Assembly (NCBI GenBank): GCA_963557075.1
Contig: CAUWDA010000005.1
Span: forward strand, 1 to 64,000
Direction: 5' to 3'
Source: Flavonifractor sp963557075
GTDB lineage: Bacteria; Bacillota; Clostridia; Oscillospirales; Oscillospiraceae
DNA length: 64,000 bases
Below, piece by piece: positions 1-8,241 of the stretch. Below the pieces are notes generated by a model that saw only the letters and a list, made by a program, of their open reading frames with translations, did not search any database and was not told where the DNA came from. The position numbers and the translations under genes were made by a program. Each line of letters opens with the position of its first letter. Position 1 is the first letter of the stretch.

Positions 1-60
1 TATTTTTCTCATATTCCCCATTCTACTATAAAATCTTTATTTTGGACACTCCCCCCACTG

Positions 61-888
61 TCACCTGGCCCGCAGCTCCCAGAAGGCCACAGCGCTGGCC
101 GCCGCCACATTGAGGGAATCCACCCCGTGGGACATGGGGATGCACACGGTATAGTCGCAGGCGGCGATGGTGTGGCCGGACAGGCCGTCCCCCTCGGTAC
201 CCAGTACGATGGCCAGTTTCTCCTCCGCCCACAGCCGCGGGTCCTCAATGCTGATCGCAGTATCACTGAGGGCCATGGCCACCGTCTTGAAGCCCTGGGC
301 GTTGAGCCGGCTCAGACCCGGCTGGGGCCACTGGGAGGGGTCGTCCCCGATGCGGGTCCAGGGGATCTGGAACACGGTACCCATGCTCACCCGGGCCGCC
401 CGGCGGTACAGGGGATCGCAGCAGGTGGGGGTGACCAGCACCGCGTCCATGTGCAGGGCGGCGGCGGAGCGGAAAATGGCCCCCACGTTGGTGGAATCCA
501 CGATGCCCTCCAGCACTGCCACCCGGCGGGCACCGGCGCACAGCTCCTCTACCGTGGGCAGCACCGGCCGCCGCATGGCGCACAGCACGCCCCGGGTCAC
601 CTCATAGCCGGTGAGCCCCTCCAGCACCGCCCGGTCGGCGGTATAGAGGGGGATCTCCCCGCACCGGGCCACCACCTCTTTGGCAGGGCCGTCGATCTTT
701 TTGCGCTCCATCAGCAGGGAGAGAGGCTCATACCCCGCGTCCAGCGCCCGCAAGATCACCTTGGGGCTCTCGGCGATGAAGATCCCCTTCTCCGGCTCCA
801 GCCGGTTGCGCAGCTGGGCCTCGGTGAGCCGGGCGTAGCAGTCCAGCTGGGGATCGGAATAATCGGTGATCTCAATGATGTTGGCCAT
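61..888 (-). CDS. TrmH/SpoU-family RNA methyltransferase
   Basis: 275 residues. Family members transfer a methyl group from S-adenosylmethionine to ribose 2'-OH in tRNA or rRNA. The C-terminal half shows the three SPOUT signatures: NVGAIFRSAAA, then IVLGTEGDGLS, then MSHGVDSLNVAAASAV, which form the trefoil-knot SAM site. The N-terminal third (ESPKVILRALDAG) resembles the substrate-binding part of the family. The ATG at 888 is preceded by GGAGAAAAG. The exact RNA target cannot be told from sequence. It lies 46 bp downstream of the macro-domain gene on the same strand, so the two may be co-transcribed. Confidence 0.88.
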   Translation of the reverse strand: MANIIEITDYSDPQLDCYARLTEAQLRNRLEPEKGIFIAESPKVILRALDAGYEPLSLLMERKKIDGPAKEVVARCGEIPLYTADRAVLEGLTGYEVTRGVLCAMRRPVLPTVEELCAGARRVAVLEGIVDSTNVGAIFRSAAALHMDAVLVTPTCCDPLYRRAARVSMGTVFQIPWTRIGDDPSQWPQPGLSRLNAQGFKTVAMALSDTAISIEDPRLWAEEKLAIVLGTEGDGLSGHTIAACDYTVCIPMSHGVDSLNVAAASAVAFWELRAR

Positions 889-934
889 GGTCTTTTCTCC
901 TGCTCTCTTATTTTAATGGGACTCCCGGAGACGG

Positions 935-1441
935 TCAGGCCCGGTCCAGGCGGGCCAGCACCTGCCGGCCCAACCGGAAGGTCGGCGCGTCATAGGCCAC
1001 CAGGTACACCGTCATGTCCGCGCCGGCAAACTGCCGGATGCTGGTAATCGCTACCTCCAGCGCCTCCTCCTTGGGGTATCCGTACACCCCGGCGGAGATG
1101 AGGGGGAAGGCCACCGTTTTGCAGCCATGCTCCCCGGCCAGGGCCAGGCTGCGGCAGTAACAGCTGACCAGGTTCTCCCGCTCGCCGTATCCGCCGCCGC
1201 CCCACACGGGGCCAACGGTGTGGATCACATAGCTGCTGGGCAGGCGGTATCCGCCGGTGATTCTGGCCTCGCCGGTTGGACAGCCCCCCAGGGTGCGGCA
1301 CTCGGCCAGCAGCTCCGGCCCGGCCGCCCGGTGGATGCAGCCGTCCACCCCGCCGCCCCCCAGCAGGCTGCTGTTGGCAGCGTTGACAATGGCGTCCACT
1401 TTCATTGTAGTGATATCCCCCTGGACCAGCTTCAGATTCAT
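935..1441 (-). CDS. Macro-domain protein, probable O-acetyl-ADP-ribose deacetylase (YmdB type)
   Basis: 168 residues, essentially one macro domain, the usual length for the YmdB class. The N-terminal VNAANSSLLGGGGVDG is the ADP-ribose distal ribose/catalytic loop, and PLISAGVYGYP is the phosphate-binding loop; IHRAAGPELL lies between them. Family members bind ADP-ribose and hydrolyse O-acetyl-ADP-ribose or remove mono-ADP-ribose from proteins. The ATG at 1441 has GGAGGG seven bases upstream. The 273 bp between this gene and cutC contains no recognisable gene or RNA. Confidence 0.9.
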   Translation of the reverse strand: MNLKLVQGDITTMKVDAIVNAANSSLLGGGGVDGCIHRAAGPELLAECRTLGGCPTGEARITGGYRLPSSYVIHTVGPVWGGGGYGERENLVSCYCRSLALAGEHGCKTVAFPLISAGVYGYPKEEALEVAITSIRQFAGADMTVYLVAYDAPTFRLGRQVLARLDRA

Positions 1442-1714
1442 GGCGCGCCCTCCTCCGGCTCTATTCTGTTGTCTATTATAGCGCGGCAGCGGCAGGTTGG
1501 CAATCCGTCCTGATTGACAGAAGCCAACACCGCCGCTACAATGGGGAAAACAAGGTCTGTTTCAACGGAGGAAAGGAGCCGACCCTTAACTACAAAAACC
1601 TGAAGTTCAGCCTCCTTGGGACTGATACCTGATACGTCACTGCAAACCCTTCCCTCTGTCTGCCCAGGAAGAAGGAGACATGGGCGGGGGGCTGCTCTTT
1701 CCTCAGTTCTCAGT

Positions 1715-2467
1715 TCAATCCGGCAGGCGGCGCACCATGCCGCCGATATAGTCGCTGTCAATGACGCTGAAGCGGTCCTCCGGGGGATAGAGGGCGCCGC
1801 CATAATAGATGGACCGATTGTTGTTGACGGAAGTATCGTACTGGATCCTGTGGGCGGCCAGATGGATCTGGTCGCACCCGGTCTCGGCGATGATCCGATC
1901 CATGTTGCGGGCGGTGATACCGGCGCCGGGCAGGATCTGGATGCGGCCCGCCGCGTACTCGATCATCTCCCGAACGGTCTGGGTCCCCAGCGACACATCC
2001 GACTCCTGTCCGCTGGTCAGCACCCGGGTGATCCCCAGCTCCATAAGAGCGTCCAGCGTCTCTCTCCAGTCGGGCACCACGTCGATGGCCCGGTGGAACA
2101 CGGTCTCCTTCCCCGCCTCCTGGGCCAGGCGGGCCAGACGGGCAGTACGCTCCACATCCAGCGTGCCGTCCTGGTGCAGGAAACCAAAAACCAGGCCATC
2201 CGCTCCGTTGGCCAGAAGCTGCGCTGCATCCTCCAGCGCAGTGGCAAATTCTGCGTCGGTATAGCAGAAGCCGCCCTCCCGGGGACGCACCATAGTCATG
2301 ATCTTCATGCCGGTCTCCCGCTTGGCCACCAGCAGCTCGCCAATGGTGGGAGTCAGCCCCCCGTGGAACAGATCGCTGTTGAGCTCCACCCGGTGAGCGC
2401 CCGCCCGGCAGGCCTGAATGACGTCGTCTGCACTGCCGCAGCAGACCTCTAAAATCACTTTTTTCAC
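1715..2467 (-). CDS. cutC: CutC family protein
   Basis: 250 residues from the preferred GTG start. The sequence follows CutC throughout: an N-terminal LEVCCGSADDV, then AGAHRVELNSDLFHGGLTPT, MTMVRPREGGFCYT, VFGFLHQDGTLD, FHRAID and ILPGAGIT, the signature pieces of this TIM-barrel family. CutC was named for copper homeostasis but its biochemical role is uncertain. A GTG at 2467 has GGAG six bases upstream; a GTG four codons earlier (2479) sits inside that Shine-Dalgarno and is less likely. It is transcribed away from the transglutaminase gene from a sigma-A-like promoter at 2510-2538. Confidence 0.88.
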   Translation of the reverse strand: MKKVILEVCCGSADDVIQACRAGAHRVELNSDLFHGGLTPTIGELLVAKRETGMKIMTMVRPREGGFCYTDAEFATALEDAAQLLANGADGLVFGFLHQDGTLDVERTARLARLAQEAGKETVFHRAIDVVPDWRETLDALMELGITRVLTSGQESDVSLGTQTVREMIEYAAGRIQILPGAGITARNMDRIIAETGCDQIHLAAHRIQYDTSVNNNRSIYYGGALYPPEDRFSVIDSDYIGGMVRRLPD

Positions 2468-2509
2468 AGTTATCTCCACCCCGTATCTTTGCTGTTTCTA
2501 CAGGCACAA

Positions 2510-2538
2510 ATTCTAATATGATACCGGCAACTTGTCAA
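2510..2538 (-). promoter_or_regulatory. sigma-A promoter for cutC
   Basis: On the minus strand TTGACA (2538-2533), a 17-bp spacer and TAGAAT (2515-2510). It is back to back with the plus-strand promoter at 2546, eight bases away. Confidence 0.75.
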
Positions 2539-2545
2539 TCACCGC

Positions 2546-2574
2546 TTGCATCCCTCCCGGCTTTTTCCTATAAT
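2546..2574 (+). promoter_or_regulatory. sigma-A promoter for the transglutaminase-like gene
   Basis: TTGCAT (2546-2551), 17-bp spacer, TATAAT (2569-2574). Transcription would begin near 2581, which rules out translation starts upstream of that point and supports the ATG at 2651. Confidence 0.75.
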
Positions 2575-2650
2575 AAAGTCTGCTGAATCAGCCGCTGCCC
2601 ACATACAGACGGAACGCGGCGCTGCAAGACTGATATCCGGGAGGACAACC

Positions 2651-5095
2651 ATGGAACTCTGGACCACTCAACTGGATCAGCTCGCCCCGGAGCGGCGGCG
2701 GGCCATGTCCTTCCTGGCCGGGCACCTGCCCGCCAGCGACCTGGACTGCTACCCCTTCTCCCTCTTCCTCCGGTTTGCCGACCACGCCCTGGCGCTGCGG
2801 CGGCAGGCCCCCTGGTGCGCGGCGCTGGAGGAGGAGCTTTTTCTCCACTATGTGCTCTTCCCGCGGGTCAACGACGAGGACCTGTCCTTCCACCGCGCCC
2901 TCTTTCACGACGCGCTCTGGGACCGGGTGTCCGCCCTCCCTACCCAGGAGGCCCGGATTTTGGAGGTCAACCGCTGGTGCCATGAGGAGGCCTCCTACCA
3001 GCTCCAGGACGACCGCACCGCCTCTCCCCTGACGGTGTTTCGCAACGGCAGCGGCCGCTGCGGCGAGGAATCCGCCTTCCTGGTATCCGCCCTGCGCAGC
3101 GTGGGCATCGCCGCCCGGCAGGTCTACGCCCCCCGCTGGGCCCACTGCGACGACAACCACGCCTGGGTGGAGGCCCTGTGCGACGGACAGTGGCGCTTCC
3201 TGGGGGCCTGTGAGCCCGAGCCCATTCTGGACCGGGGCTGGTTCAATACCGCCGCCTCCCGGGCCATTGTGGTCCATTCCCGGCTGTTCGGTTCCGGGAC
3301 CTCTCCCCTCCACGGCGCCCCGCTGGGCCGGACAGGGGCGGTGTCCTGGTACAACCAGACGCCCCGCTACGCCCCCACCTGCACCTATACCTTCCAGGTC
3401 CTGCGGAACGGCCTGCCCGCCGCCGGGGCCGGCATCCATATCCAGGTGCTCAACGAGGCCAGCTTTCACACGGTGGCCACCCTCACCGCCGACGAACAGG
3501 GACAGGCCCGGGCCGAGCTGGGCCTGGGGCAGTTTCATGTGCTGGCCCGGCTGGACGGCCTGACTGCGGAGCGCGACTGCTGCGGCCCCTCCCTCACCCT
3601 GGAACTGGAGCGGCCCGGACAGGGGGACACGGCATGGCGGGATTTTGATATGACCGCCCCCAAAGACGCCCCGCTCCACCCCGCACTGCTCACCAGCGCG
3701 CAAAAGGAGGAGCGGGCCGCCGTTCTCTCTGCCGGCCAGACCCAGCGGGCCCAAAAGCTGGCGGCGCTGGACTGCTCCGGACAGGTCCCGGAATCCTGCC
3801 GCCCTCTGGTCAGGGCCGCCCGCAGCAACGGGCCGGTCATCGCCGCATTTCTGGCCGAGGACCCGGACGGCCGCCGGGAGGCCCTGGTCCGCTCCCTCAC
3901 CCGCAAGGACCTGCGGGACGTGACGGAGGAAGTGCTCTTCGACCACCTGGAGCACACCCCGCCGGCGCACCGCCTGCCCCCGGAGGTGTATGCCCCCTGG
4001 GTACTCTGCCCCCGCATTGAGCTGGAGCCTCTCACCCCCTGGCGGCAGGCACTGGGGCAGGCATTTACACCGGCAGAGCAGGCGGCTTACCGCGCTCAGC
4101 CCGCCGCTCTGTGGGATGAGCTGTGCCGCCGGATGGACACCGATCTCTCCCGGATCTATACCGGGCAGAACACCGGTCTGGTGTGGACGCCCCTGGCTGC
4201 CTGGCGCTCCGGCCGGTGCGACAGGCGCAGCCTGCGCATCCTCTATGTGGCCCTGCTGCGCACCCTGGGGGTGCCCGCCCGCCTGCGGACCCTGGACGGC
4301 ATGCCGGAATTCTGGCAGGACGGCGGGTTTTGCCCGCTCCATCCCCAGGGAGAGGGCAGGCTGTGCCTGCGGCATCCGGATCCCCAGGCGCCGCTCTACC
4401 AAAAGAACTGGACCCTCTCCCTGTGGAAAGACGGAACATGGCAGCTGCTCCGGCTGACCGATGGGGGCTGGCAGGGAGGCCAGCGGATCATCCCCCTCCC
4501 CGCCGGGCGCTACCGGCTCATCACCTCAGTGCGGATGCCCAACGGAAACCAGTTCGCCTCCAGCCGGGTCCTGACCGTCCGGGCTGGTGAAACGGCTGTC
4601 TCCGACCTGCGGCTGCGCCCCTACCTGCTGGAGGATCTGCTGGGCTGTCAGGATATGCCCCCCATGTCCGCCCGCACCACCGGCGGCGAAGAGGTCCCCG
4701 ACCTGTGGCGGATCGACGGGCGGCCCTCCCTGCTGTTCTGGCTGGAAGAAGGCAGCGAGCCCACAGAGCATGTGCTCCATGAGCTCTCTGACGCCGGGGA
4801 CGCCCTTCGGGCGCTGCCGGTCAATCTGATTTTTCTCATCCGCAGTCCAAAGAGTTTGGCGCACCCCGCCCTCGACACACTGTGCCGGAGCTGGCCGGAG
4901 CTCCGCGTCCTGCTGGACGACTGGGACTTCGACCTGGAGACCGCCGCCCGCCACCTGGGCTGCGACCCGGACCGGCCGCCGCTGGCAGTAGCCTGCAATG
5001 GCCGGGGGCAGGCCGTATACGGCGTCAGCGGCTACCATGTGGGCTCGGTGGAGCTGCTCACCCGCATCGCCGCCCACCTGACCGGGCGTGCTTGA
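2651..5095 (+). CDS. Large transglutaminase-like protein with a second degenerate core and a thioredoxin-like tail
   Basis: 814 residues, no signal peptide. A transglutaminase-like core occupies about residues 95-215: catalytic Cys137 in GSGRCGEES, His170 in DDNHAWVEA, and acidic residues in GACEPEP that may complete the triad. Residues about 270-320 look like a carboxypeptidase-regulatory or Ig-like beta domain. A second transglutaminase-like segment about 505-575 keeps the Cys-helix shape (RSGRCDRRSLRILYVALLR, LGVPARLRTLDG) but no clear His. The last about 125 residues resemble a redoxin/thioredoxin fold without a CxxC. The ATG at 2651 has GGGAGG five bases upstream, and an upstream in-frame ATG at 2546 coincides with the promoter. 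Substrate unknown; peptide processing or crosslinking is an inference. Confidence 0.75.
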   Translation: MELWTTQLDQLAPERRRAMSFLAGHLPASDLDCYPFSLFLRFADHALALRRQAPWCAALEEELFLHYVLFPRVNDEDLSFHRALFHDALWDRVSALPTQEARILEVNRWCHEEASYQLQDDRTASPLTVFRNGSGRCGEESAFLVSALRSVGIAARQVYAPRWAHCDDNHAWVEALCDGQWRFLGACEPEPILDRGWFNTAASRAIVVHSRLFGSGTSPLHGAPLGRTGAVSWYNQTPRYAPTCTYTFQVLRNGLPAAGAGIHIQVLNEASFHTVATLTADEQGQARAELGLGQFHVLARLDGLTAERDCCGPSLTLELERPGQGDTAWRDFDMTAPKDAPLHPALLTSAQKEERAAVLSAGQTQRAQKLAALDCSGQVPESCRPLVRAARSNGPVIAAFLAEDPDGRREALVRSLTRKDLRDVTEEVLFDHLEHTPPAHRLPPEVYAPWVLCPRIELEPLTPWRQALGQAFTPAEQAAYRAQPAALWDELCRRMDTDLSRIYTGQNTGLVWTPLAAWRSGRCDRRSLRILYVALLRTLGVPARLRTLDGMPEFWQDGGFCPLHPQGEGRLCLRHPDPQAPLYQKNWTLSLWKDGTWQLLRLTDGGWQGGQRIIPLPAGRYRLITSVRMPNGNQFASSRVLTVRAGETAVSDLRLRPYLLEDLLGCQDMPPMSARTTGGEEVPDLWRIDGRPSLLFWLEEGSEPTEHVLHELSDAGDALRALPVNLIFLIRSPKSLAHPALDTLCRSWPELRVLLDDWDFDLETAARHLGCDPDRPPLAVACNGRGQAVYGVSGYHVGSVELLTRIAAHLTGRA

Positions 5096-5130
5096 CAGGC
5101 ACAACGGGCTTCTGTAGACGGGAGTCTTAT

Positions 5131-5690
5131 CTACAGTGTCACGCCGTCCTTAAAGATGGCGATCCCCCGGCGGTTTGCCCGCTCGCTCCCGGTCTGTGCC
5201 CCGGCCGCGGTATCCAGCACCAGCTGGTAGAGCCGCTGCGCCGTCTCATCAATGCTCTGCCCCTCTGCCACCGCGCCTGCGTTAAAATCGATCCACTGGG
5301 GCTTCCGCGCCGCCACAGAAGAATTGCTGGCGATTTTCAGCGTGGGGACCGGCGCGCCGAAGGGGGTGCCCCGCCCGGTGGTAAAGAGGATCAGATGGGC
5401 TCCGGCCGCACTGAGGGCAGTGGTGGACACCAGATCGTTGCCCGGCCCCCACAGCAGGTTGAGCCCAGGCGTCTCTACCCGGCCGCCGTAAGGCACCACA
5501 CCGACGATGGGTGCAGTCCCGCCCTTCTGGACACAGCCGCAGGACTTGTCCTCCAGAGTCGTGATCCCCCCCGCTTTATTGCCCGGAGAGGGATTTTCAT
5601 AGACGTTTTCTCCATGGGAGACAAAGTAATCCCGGAAGCCCTGAAGCATCTCCGCCGCCTCCGGCGGTGACACGACCGATGACGCAGCCG
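5131..5690 (-). pseudogene. C-terminal fragment of altronate dehydratase family (UxaA)
   Basis: Only the last about 180 residues of a UxaA-family dehydratase remain, where an intact protein would have several hundred. Recognisable pieces are SHGENVYENPSPGNKAGG, TTLEDKSCGCVQKGG, the GPGNDLVSTTALSAAGAHL segment and the terminal IAIFKDGVTL followed by TAG. The homology stops near 5680, where frame continues into sequence unlike UxaA. Intact UxaA dehydrates altronate in hexuronate catabolism. The catalytic and metal-binding N-terminal part is gone, so this is a remnant. It abuts a broken FCD-type regulator in the opposite orientation, a normal partner for uronate genes. Confidence 0.8.
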
Positions 5691-6108
5691 TATTTATACA
5701 CTCTGTCCCCCGGTCAGTTTGTGAATGAGTCTCAGTTACAGGAGCTGCTGGGTCTGGGCCGCAGAGATGCGCGCGCTCCTGCTGGAACACCAGGATGACG
5801 CTGCCGGACAGGATGGGCAGACGGCCTCGCCCCTGATCGAATTGGATAACCAGTTCCATCTGGCCCTTGTAGATACGCTCCATAATCAATATGCGTCTCA
5901 GCTGATGCGCAGCCTTGTGGATCTTTTGAACCTGATCCGCATTACCGCCTGGAAGCCGCTTCGTTATCAGGTCAGCAACCAGGAGCATATCGCGATTCTG
6001 GACGCCATCCTCCAGCAGCAGCAGGAGACCGCCTGTCAGCTTTTGGTCGAACATATCCAGCTCTCCTATCAGGAGGCCATCAACACCATGATGCACTCCG
6101 CATTCTGA
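5686..6108 (+). pseudogene. Broken GntR/FCD-family transcriptional regulator
   Basis: Translation from about 5692 gives YTLSPGQFVNESQLQELLGL, the start of a GntR winged-helix (the wing and helix entering the recognition helix). At about 5760 the similarity jumps to another frame, giving RALLLEHQDD and then an FCD ligand domain (LDNQFHLALVDTLHNQ, QEHIAILDAI, LLVEHIQLSYQEAI) that ends at TGA 6106-6108. About 70-80 residues, including the recognition helix, are missing and the frame is shifted, and there is no start codon with a ribosome site for the FCD part. FadR-type FCD regulators commonly control uronate catabolism, fitting the adjacent uxaA fragment. Confidence 0.75.
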
Positions 6109-6153
6109 CCTGCCCGTCCCGTAAATCCGCGGGCCGCCCATACAGAACATAAA

Positions 6154-6200
6154 AAATACCCCCATGCTGAATCTGCGCAGCATCGGGGGTATTTTGTTTG
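6154..6200 (+). terminator. Intrinsic terminator after the gntR remnant
   Basis: Stem AATACCCCCATGCTG against CAGCAT-C-GGGGGTATT (one bulged C) around an eight-base loop, followed by TTTGTTT. It lies just ahead of the merR promoter. Confidence 0.75.
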
Positions 6201-6226
6201 ATTTTCCTCCGTCTATGTCCTATGAT
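6198..6226 (+). promoter_or_regulatory. Likely merR promoter
   Basis: TTGATT (6198-6203), 17-bp spacer, TATGAT (6221-6226), 36 bp upstream of the merR start codon. The spacer is normal rather than the long 19-20 bp type typical of MerR-activated promoters. Confidence 0.55.
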
Positions 6227-6261
6227 AGTACTACAGGCATTTCGACTCGGGAGGTGCTGTT

Positions 6262-6936
6262 ATGAAAGAAAAATCCTATCTGTACACATCGGGCGAGTTT
6301 GCCAAGCTGAACGGCATCAACAAGCGGACCCTCCATTACTATCATGAGATCGGGCTGTTTTCTCCGGCGGTCGTGGGCGAAAACGGATATCACTACTACA
6401 CCAGCCTCCAAATCGTTCAGCTGGAGCTGATCCTGACGCTGCGCCGGCTGGGCCTGTCCATCGACGACATCAAGTCCTACATGTCCGACCCCCAGGACGG
6501 CTCCTTTGTCCAGATCGTGGCCGAAAAGAAAAACCTGATCGACCAGTCCATCCGGCAACTGCTGGCGGCAAAGGCCTTTTTGCAGAAAAAATCCGACAAG
6601 CTGGAGCTGGGTCTGGTGGCAGAGCACGGAAAAATGGAGCTGATCCACTATCCGGAGCGGCTGATCCGCGGAGAACACCAGCAATATGACCGCTTTTTTG
6701 CCTATGTGGAGGATGATGATCCGGAGGCCGACGAGATCCTGCCCGGCGGGACCTATCTCCGCACCTTCTGCATCGGCGGCTGGGACAGACTGCCCGAGAT
6801 CTATGCTCGCATCCTCGCATACGCCCGGGAGCAGGGACTGACCCTACAGGGGTTCGCCTATGAGGAGGAGCTGAACGAGCTGTTCCTCCAGAACGGCGAC
6901 CACTATATCACCATGATCACGGTGCGGTGCGGCTGA
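6262..6936 (+). CDS. MerR-family transcriptional regulator
   Basis: 224 residues. The N-terminal winged helix is clear: YTSGEFAKLNGINKRTLHYYHEIGLFSP, then Y/YYTSLQIVQLELILTLRRLGLSIDDIK. A dimerisation helix spans about residues 75-115, and the rest resembles a GyrI-like small-molecule binding domain (GGTYLRTFCIGGWDRLPEIYARI, ELNELFLQNGDHYITM). No metal-binding cysteine cluster is seen, so a drug or organic ligand sensor is more likely than a metal sensor. The ATG is preceded by GGGAGGTG. It stands alone between two terminators, so its target gene is not obvious. Confidence 0.87.
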   Translation: MKEKSYLYTSGEFAKLNGINKRTLHYYHEIGLFSPAVVGENGYHYYTSLQIVQLELILTLRRLGLSIDDIKSYMSDPQDGSFVQIVAEKKNLIDQSIRQLLAAKAFLQKKSDKLELGLVAEHGKMELIHYPERLIRGEHQQYDRFFAYVEDDDPEADEILPGGTYLRTFCIGGWDRLPEIYARILAYAREQGLTLQGFAYEEELNELFLQNGDHYITMITVRCG

Positions 6937-6949
6937 CCACCCTATTCCG

Positions 6950-6996
6950 GCAAAATACCCGGCGTCTGTCCCAGAGACAGACGCCGGGTATTTTGC
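6950..6996. terminator. Bidirectional terminator between merR and gluQ
   Basis: A perfect 21-bp inverted repeat (6950-6970 and 6976-6996) with a five-base loop. A-tract and T-tract at opposite ends serve both the plus-strand merR and the minus-strand gluQRS. Confidence 0.9.
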
Positions 6997-7023
6997 TCGG
7001 CTTACCAAAAAGCTTTGAAAAAG

Positions 7024-7971
7024 TCAGCACAGCAGCTGGGGATGAACCACAATATCCTCCGCCGGCACCCTGCCCCAGTCAAATTCTGCGGCCAGCTCCG
7101 CCGGGGTGACCGGCTCCGGCCGGTCCAGCTGCCCCGCCCAGAAGGCCAGCAGACCGGTGAGCCGCTCCGGTGTGAACCGCTGTCTCAGAGCCCCCATGTC
7201 CAGGTCCCGCTCCCGCTTGGACAGCCGCCGCCCGTCGGGCGCCAGCAGCAGGGGGACATGGCAGAACTCCGGAGGCTGGAACCCCAGCAGCCTGTGGAGC
7301 CAGATCTGCCGGGGGGTGGAATCCAGCAGATCCCTTCCCCGTACCACCTGATCGATCTCCATATCTCCGTCGTCGTACACCACCGCCAGCTGGTAGGCAT
7401 ACACCCCGTCCGACCGGCGGATGATGAAATCTCCGCAATCCCGCAGCAGGTTCTCCCGGCAGTCTCCTTGCAGTCTATCCGTAAAGTATATATCCTTGTC
7501 ATCTACAGCCAGACGCCATGCGGGACAACGGTTTGCGGCCAATGCCGTTTTTTCTTCCTCTGTCAAGTGTTTACACCTGCCAGAATAAATGATCTGTCCG
7601 TCTGACCGGTGGGGCGCCGATGCTGCCAGCCGCTCCGCCCGGGTGCAGAAGCAGGGGTAGACCAGGCCCATCTCCTCCAGTTTCCGGAAGGCTCCGGCGT
7701 ATAACTCTGTGCGCCCGCTCTGGGAATAGGGGCCATGAGGGCCGCCCGCCTGATATCCCTCATCCCAGTCCAAGCCCAGCCACCGCAGATCGTCCGCCAG
7801 CTGGAGGGCGTACTCCTCCCGGCAGCGGTCCGGGTCCAGATCCTCCATCCGCAGCACCATGGTACCGCCGGCGGAGCGCACCGACAGCCAGGCCAGCAGG
7901 CCGGAAAACAGGTTGCCCAGATGCATCCGCCCGCTGGGACTGGGGGCAAACCGCCCCCGCAGCTGTTTCAT
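7024..7971 (-). CDS. gluQ: Glutamyl-Q tRNA(Asp) synthetase
   Basis: 315 residues. A truncated glutamyl-tRNA synthetase without the anticodon-binding domain, as expected for GluQRS, which attaches glutamate to the queuosine base of tRNA(Asp). The class I HIGH-like motif is in RFAPSPSGRMHLGNLF, and RRLSKRERDLDM provides the KMSKS-like loop. Zinc-ligand cysteines are present (YPCFCTR and YSGRCKH). The chosen ATG at 7971 is preceded by GAGAGGG and begins MKQLRGRFAPSP as in the family; an upstream in-frame start would add 29 residues with no homology. Confidence 0.92.
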   Translation of the reverse strand: MKQLRGRFAPSPSGRMHLGNLFSGLLAWLSVRSAGGTMVLRMEDLDPDRCREEYALQLADDLRWLGLDWDEGYQAGGPHGPYSQSGRTELYAGAFRKLEEMGLVYPCFCTRAERLAASAPHRSDGQIIYSGRCKHLTEEEKTALAANRCPAWRLAVDDKDIYFTDRLQGDCRENLLRDCGDFIIRRSDGVYAYQLAVVYDDGDMEIDQVVRGRDLLDSTPRQIWLHRLLGFQPPEFCHVPLLLAPDGRRLSKRERDLDMGALRQRFTPERLTGLLAFWAGQLDRPEPVTPAELAAEFDWGRVPAEDIVVHPQLLC

Positions 7972-8023
7972 ATACCCTCTCCCCTTTCCCTCAAAGTGTA
8001 TCACACCACGCCGCCATTGGCCA

Positions 8024-8052
8024 TTGCAATCTAAAAAAAAGTATGCTAGACT
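8024..8052 (+). promoter_or_regulatory. Promoter of the molybdenum cofactor operon
   Basis: TTGCAA (8024-8029), 17-bp spacer, TAGACT (8047-8052). The predicted transcript begins near 8059, just ahead of the conserved riboswitch core. Confidence 0.65.
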
Positions 8053-8059
8053 AACCACA

Positions 8060-8160
8060 AATAGATACGCTCCGAGCGGGACCGCCTAAGGGATCTTCCT
8101 ACGGCGCACCGCCAGGGTCACGCTGGAAACGGCGCGGCCTTCCGTCTTTGAAAAGGAGTC
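8060..8160 (+). ncRNA. Moco-type riboswitch aptamer (long form)
   Basis: The leader of the Moco operon contains CTCCGAGC (8070-8077), a GCC...GGC arm (8084-8086/8103-8105) carrying an extra small hairpin (8089-8100), and a stem closed by a GAAA tetraloop (8121-8134). CTCC at 8070-8073 can pair with GGAG at 8155-8158 to close the structure. A GNRA tetraloop and CCTAAG receptor-like piece are described for Moco RNAs. The same core recurs ahead of modA (13722-13815). The assignment rests on layout, this internal comparison and the genes controlled; a covariance-model search was not possible. Confidence 0.7.
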
Positions 8161-8194
8161 TGCTGCTCAGGGGGATATTGTATCCTTCTGTCCG

Positions 8195-8225
8195 GAGGTG
8201 CCGCAAAGACGGCACCTCTTTTTGT
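8195..8225 (+). terminator. Riboswitch expression-platform terminator
   Basis: GAGGTGCCG (8195-8203), six-base loop, CGGCACCTC (8210-8218), then TTTTTG. It lies after the aptamer and before the ribosome site of the first Moco gene, so it fits transcription attenuation by the upstream leader. Confidence 0.85.
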
Positions 8226-8241
8226 TTGGGAGGAACTTGAT

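Noticed and set aside
1438..1803. 121-codon minus-strand frame between the macro-domain gene and cutC
   Set aside because: Overlaps the 3' end of cutC in another frame and has no likeness to known proteins or a ribosome site.
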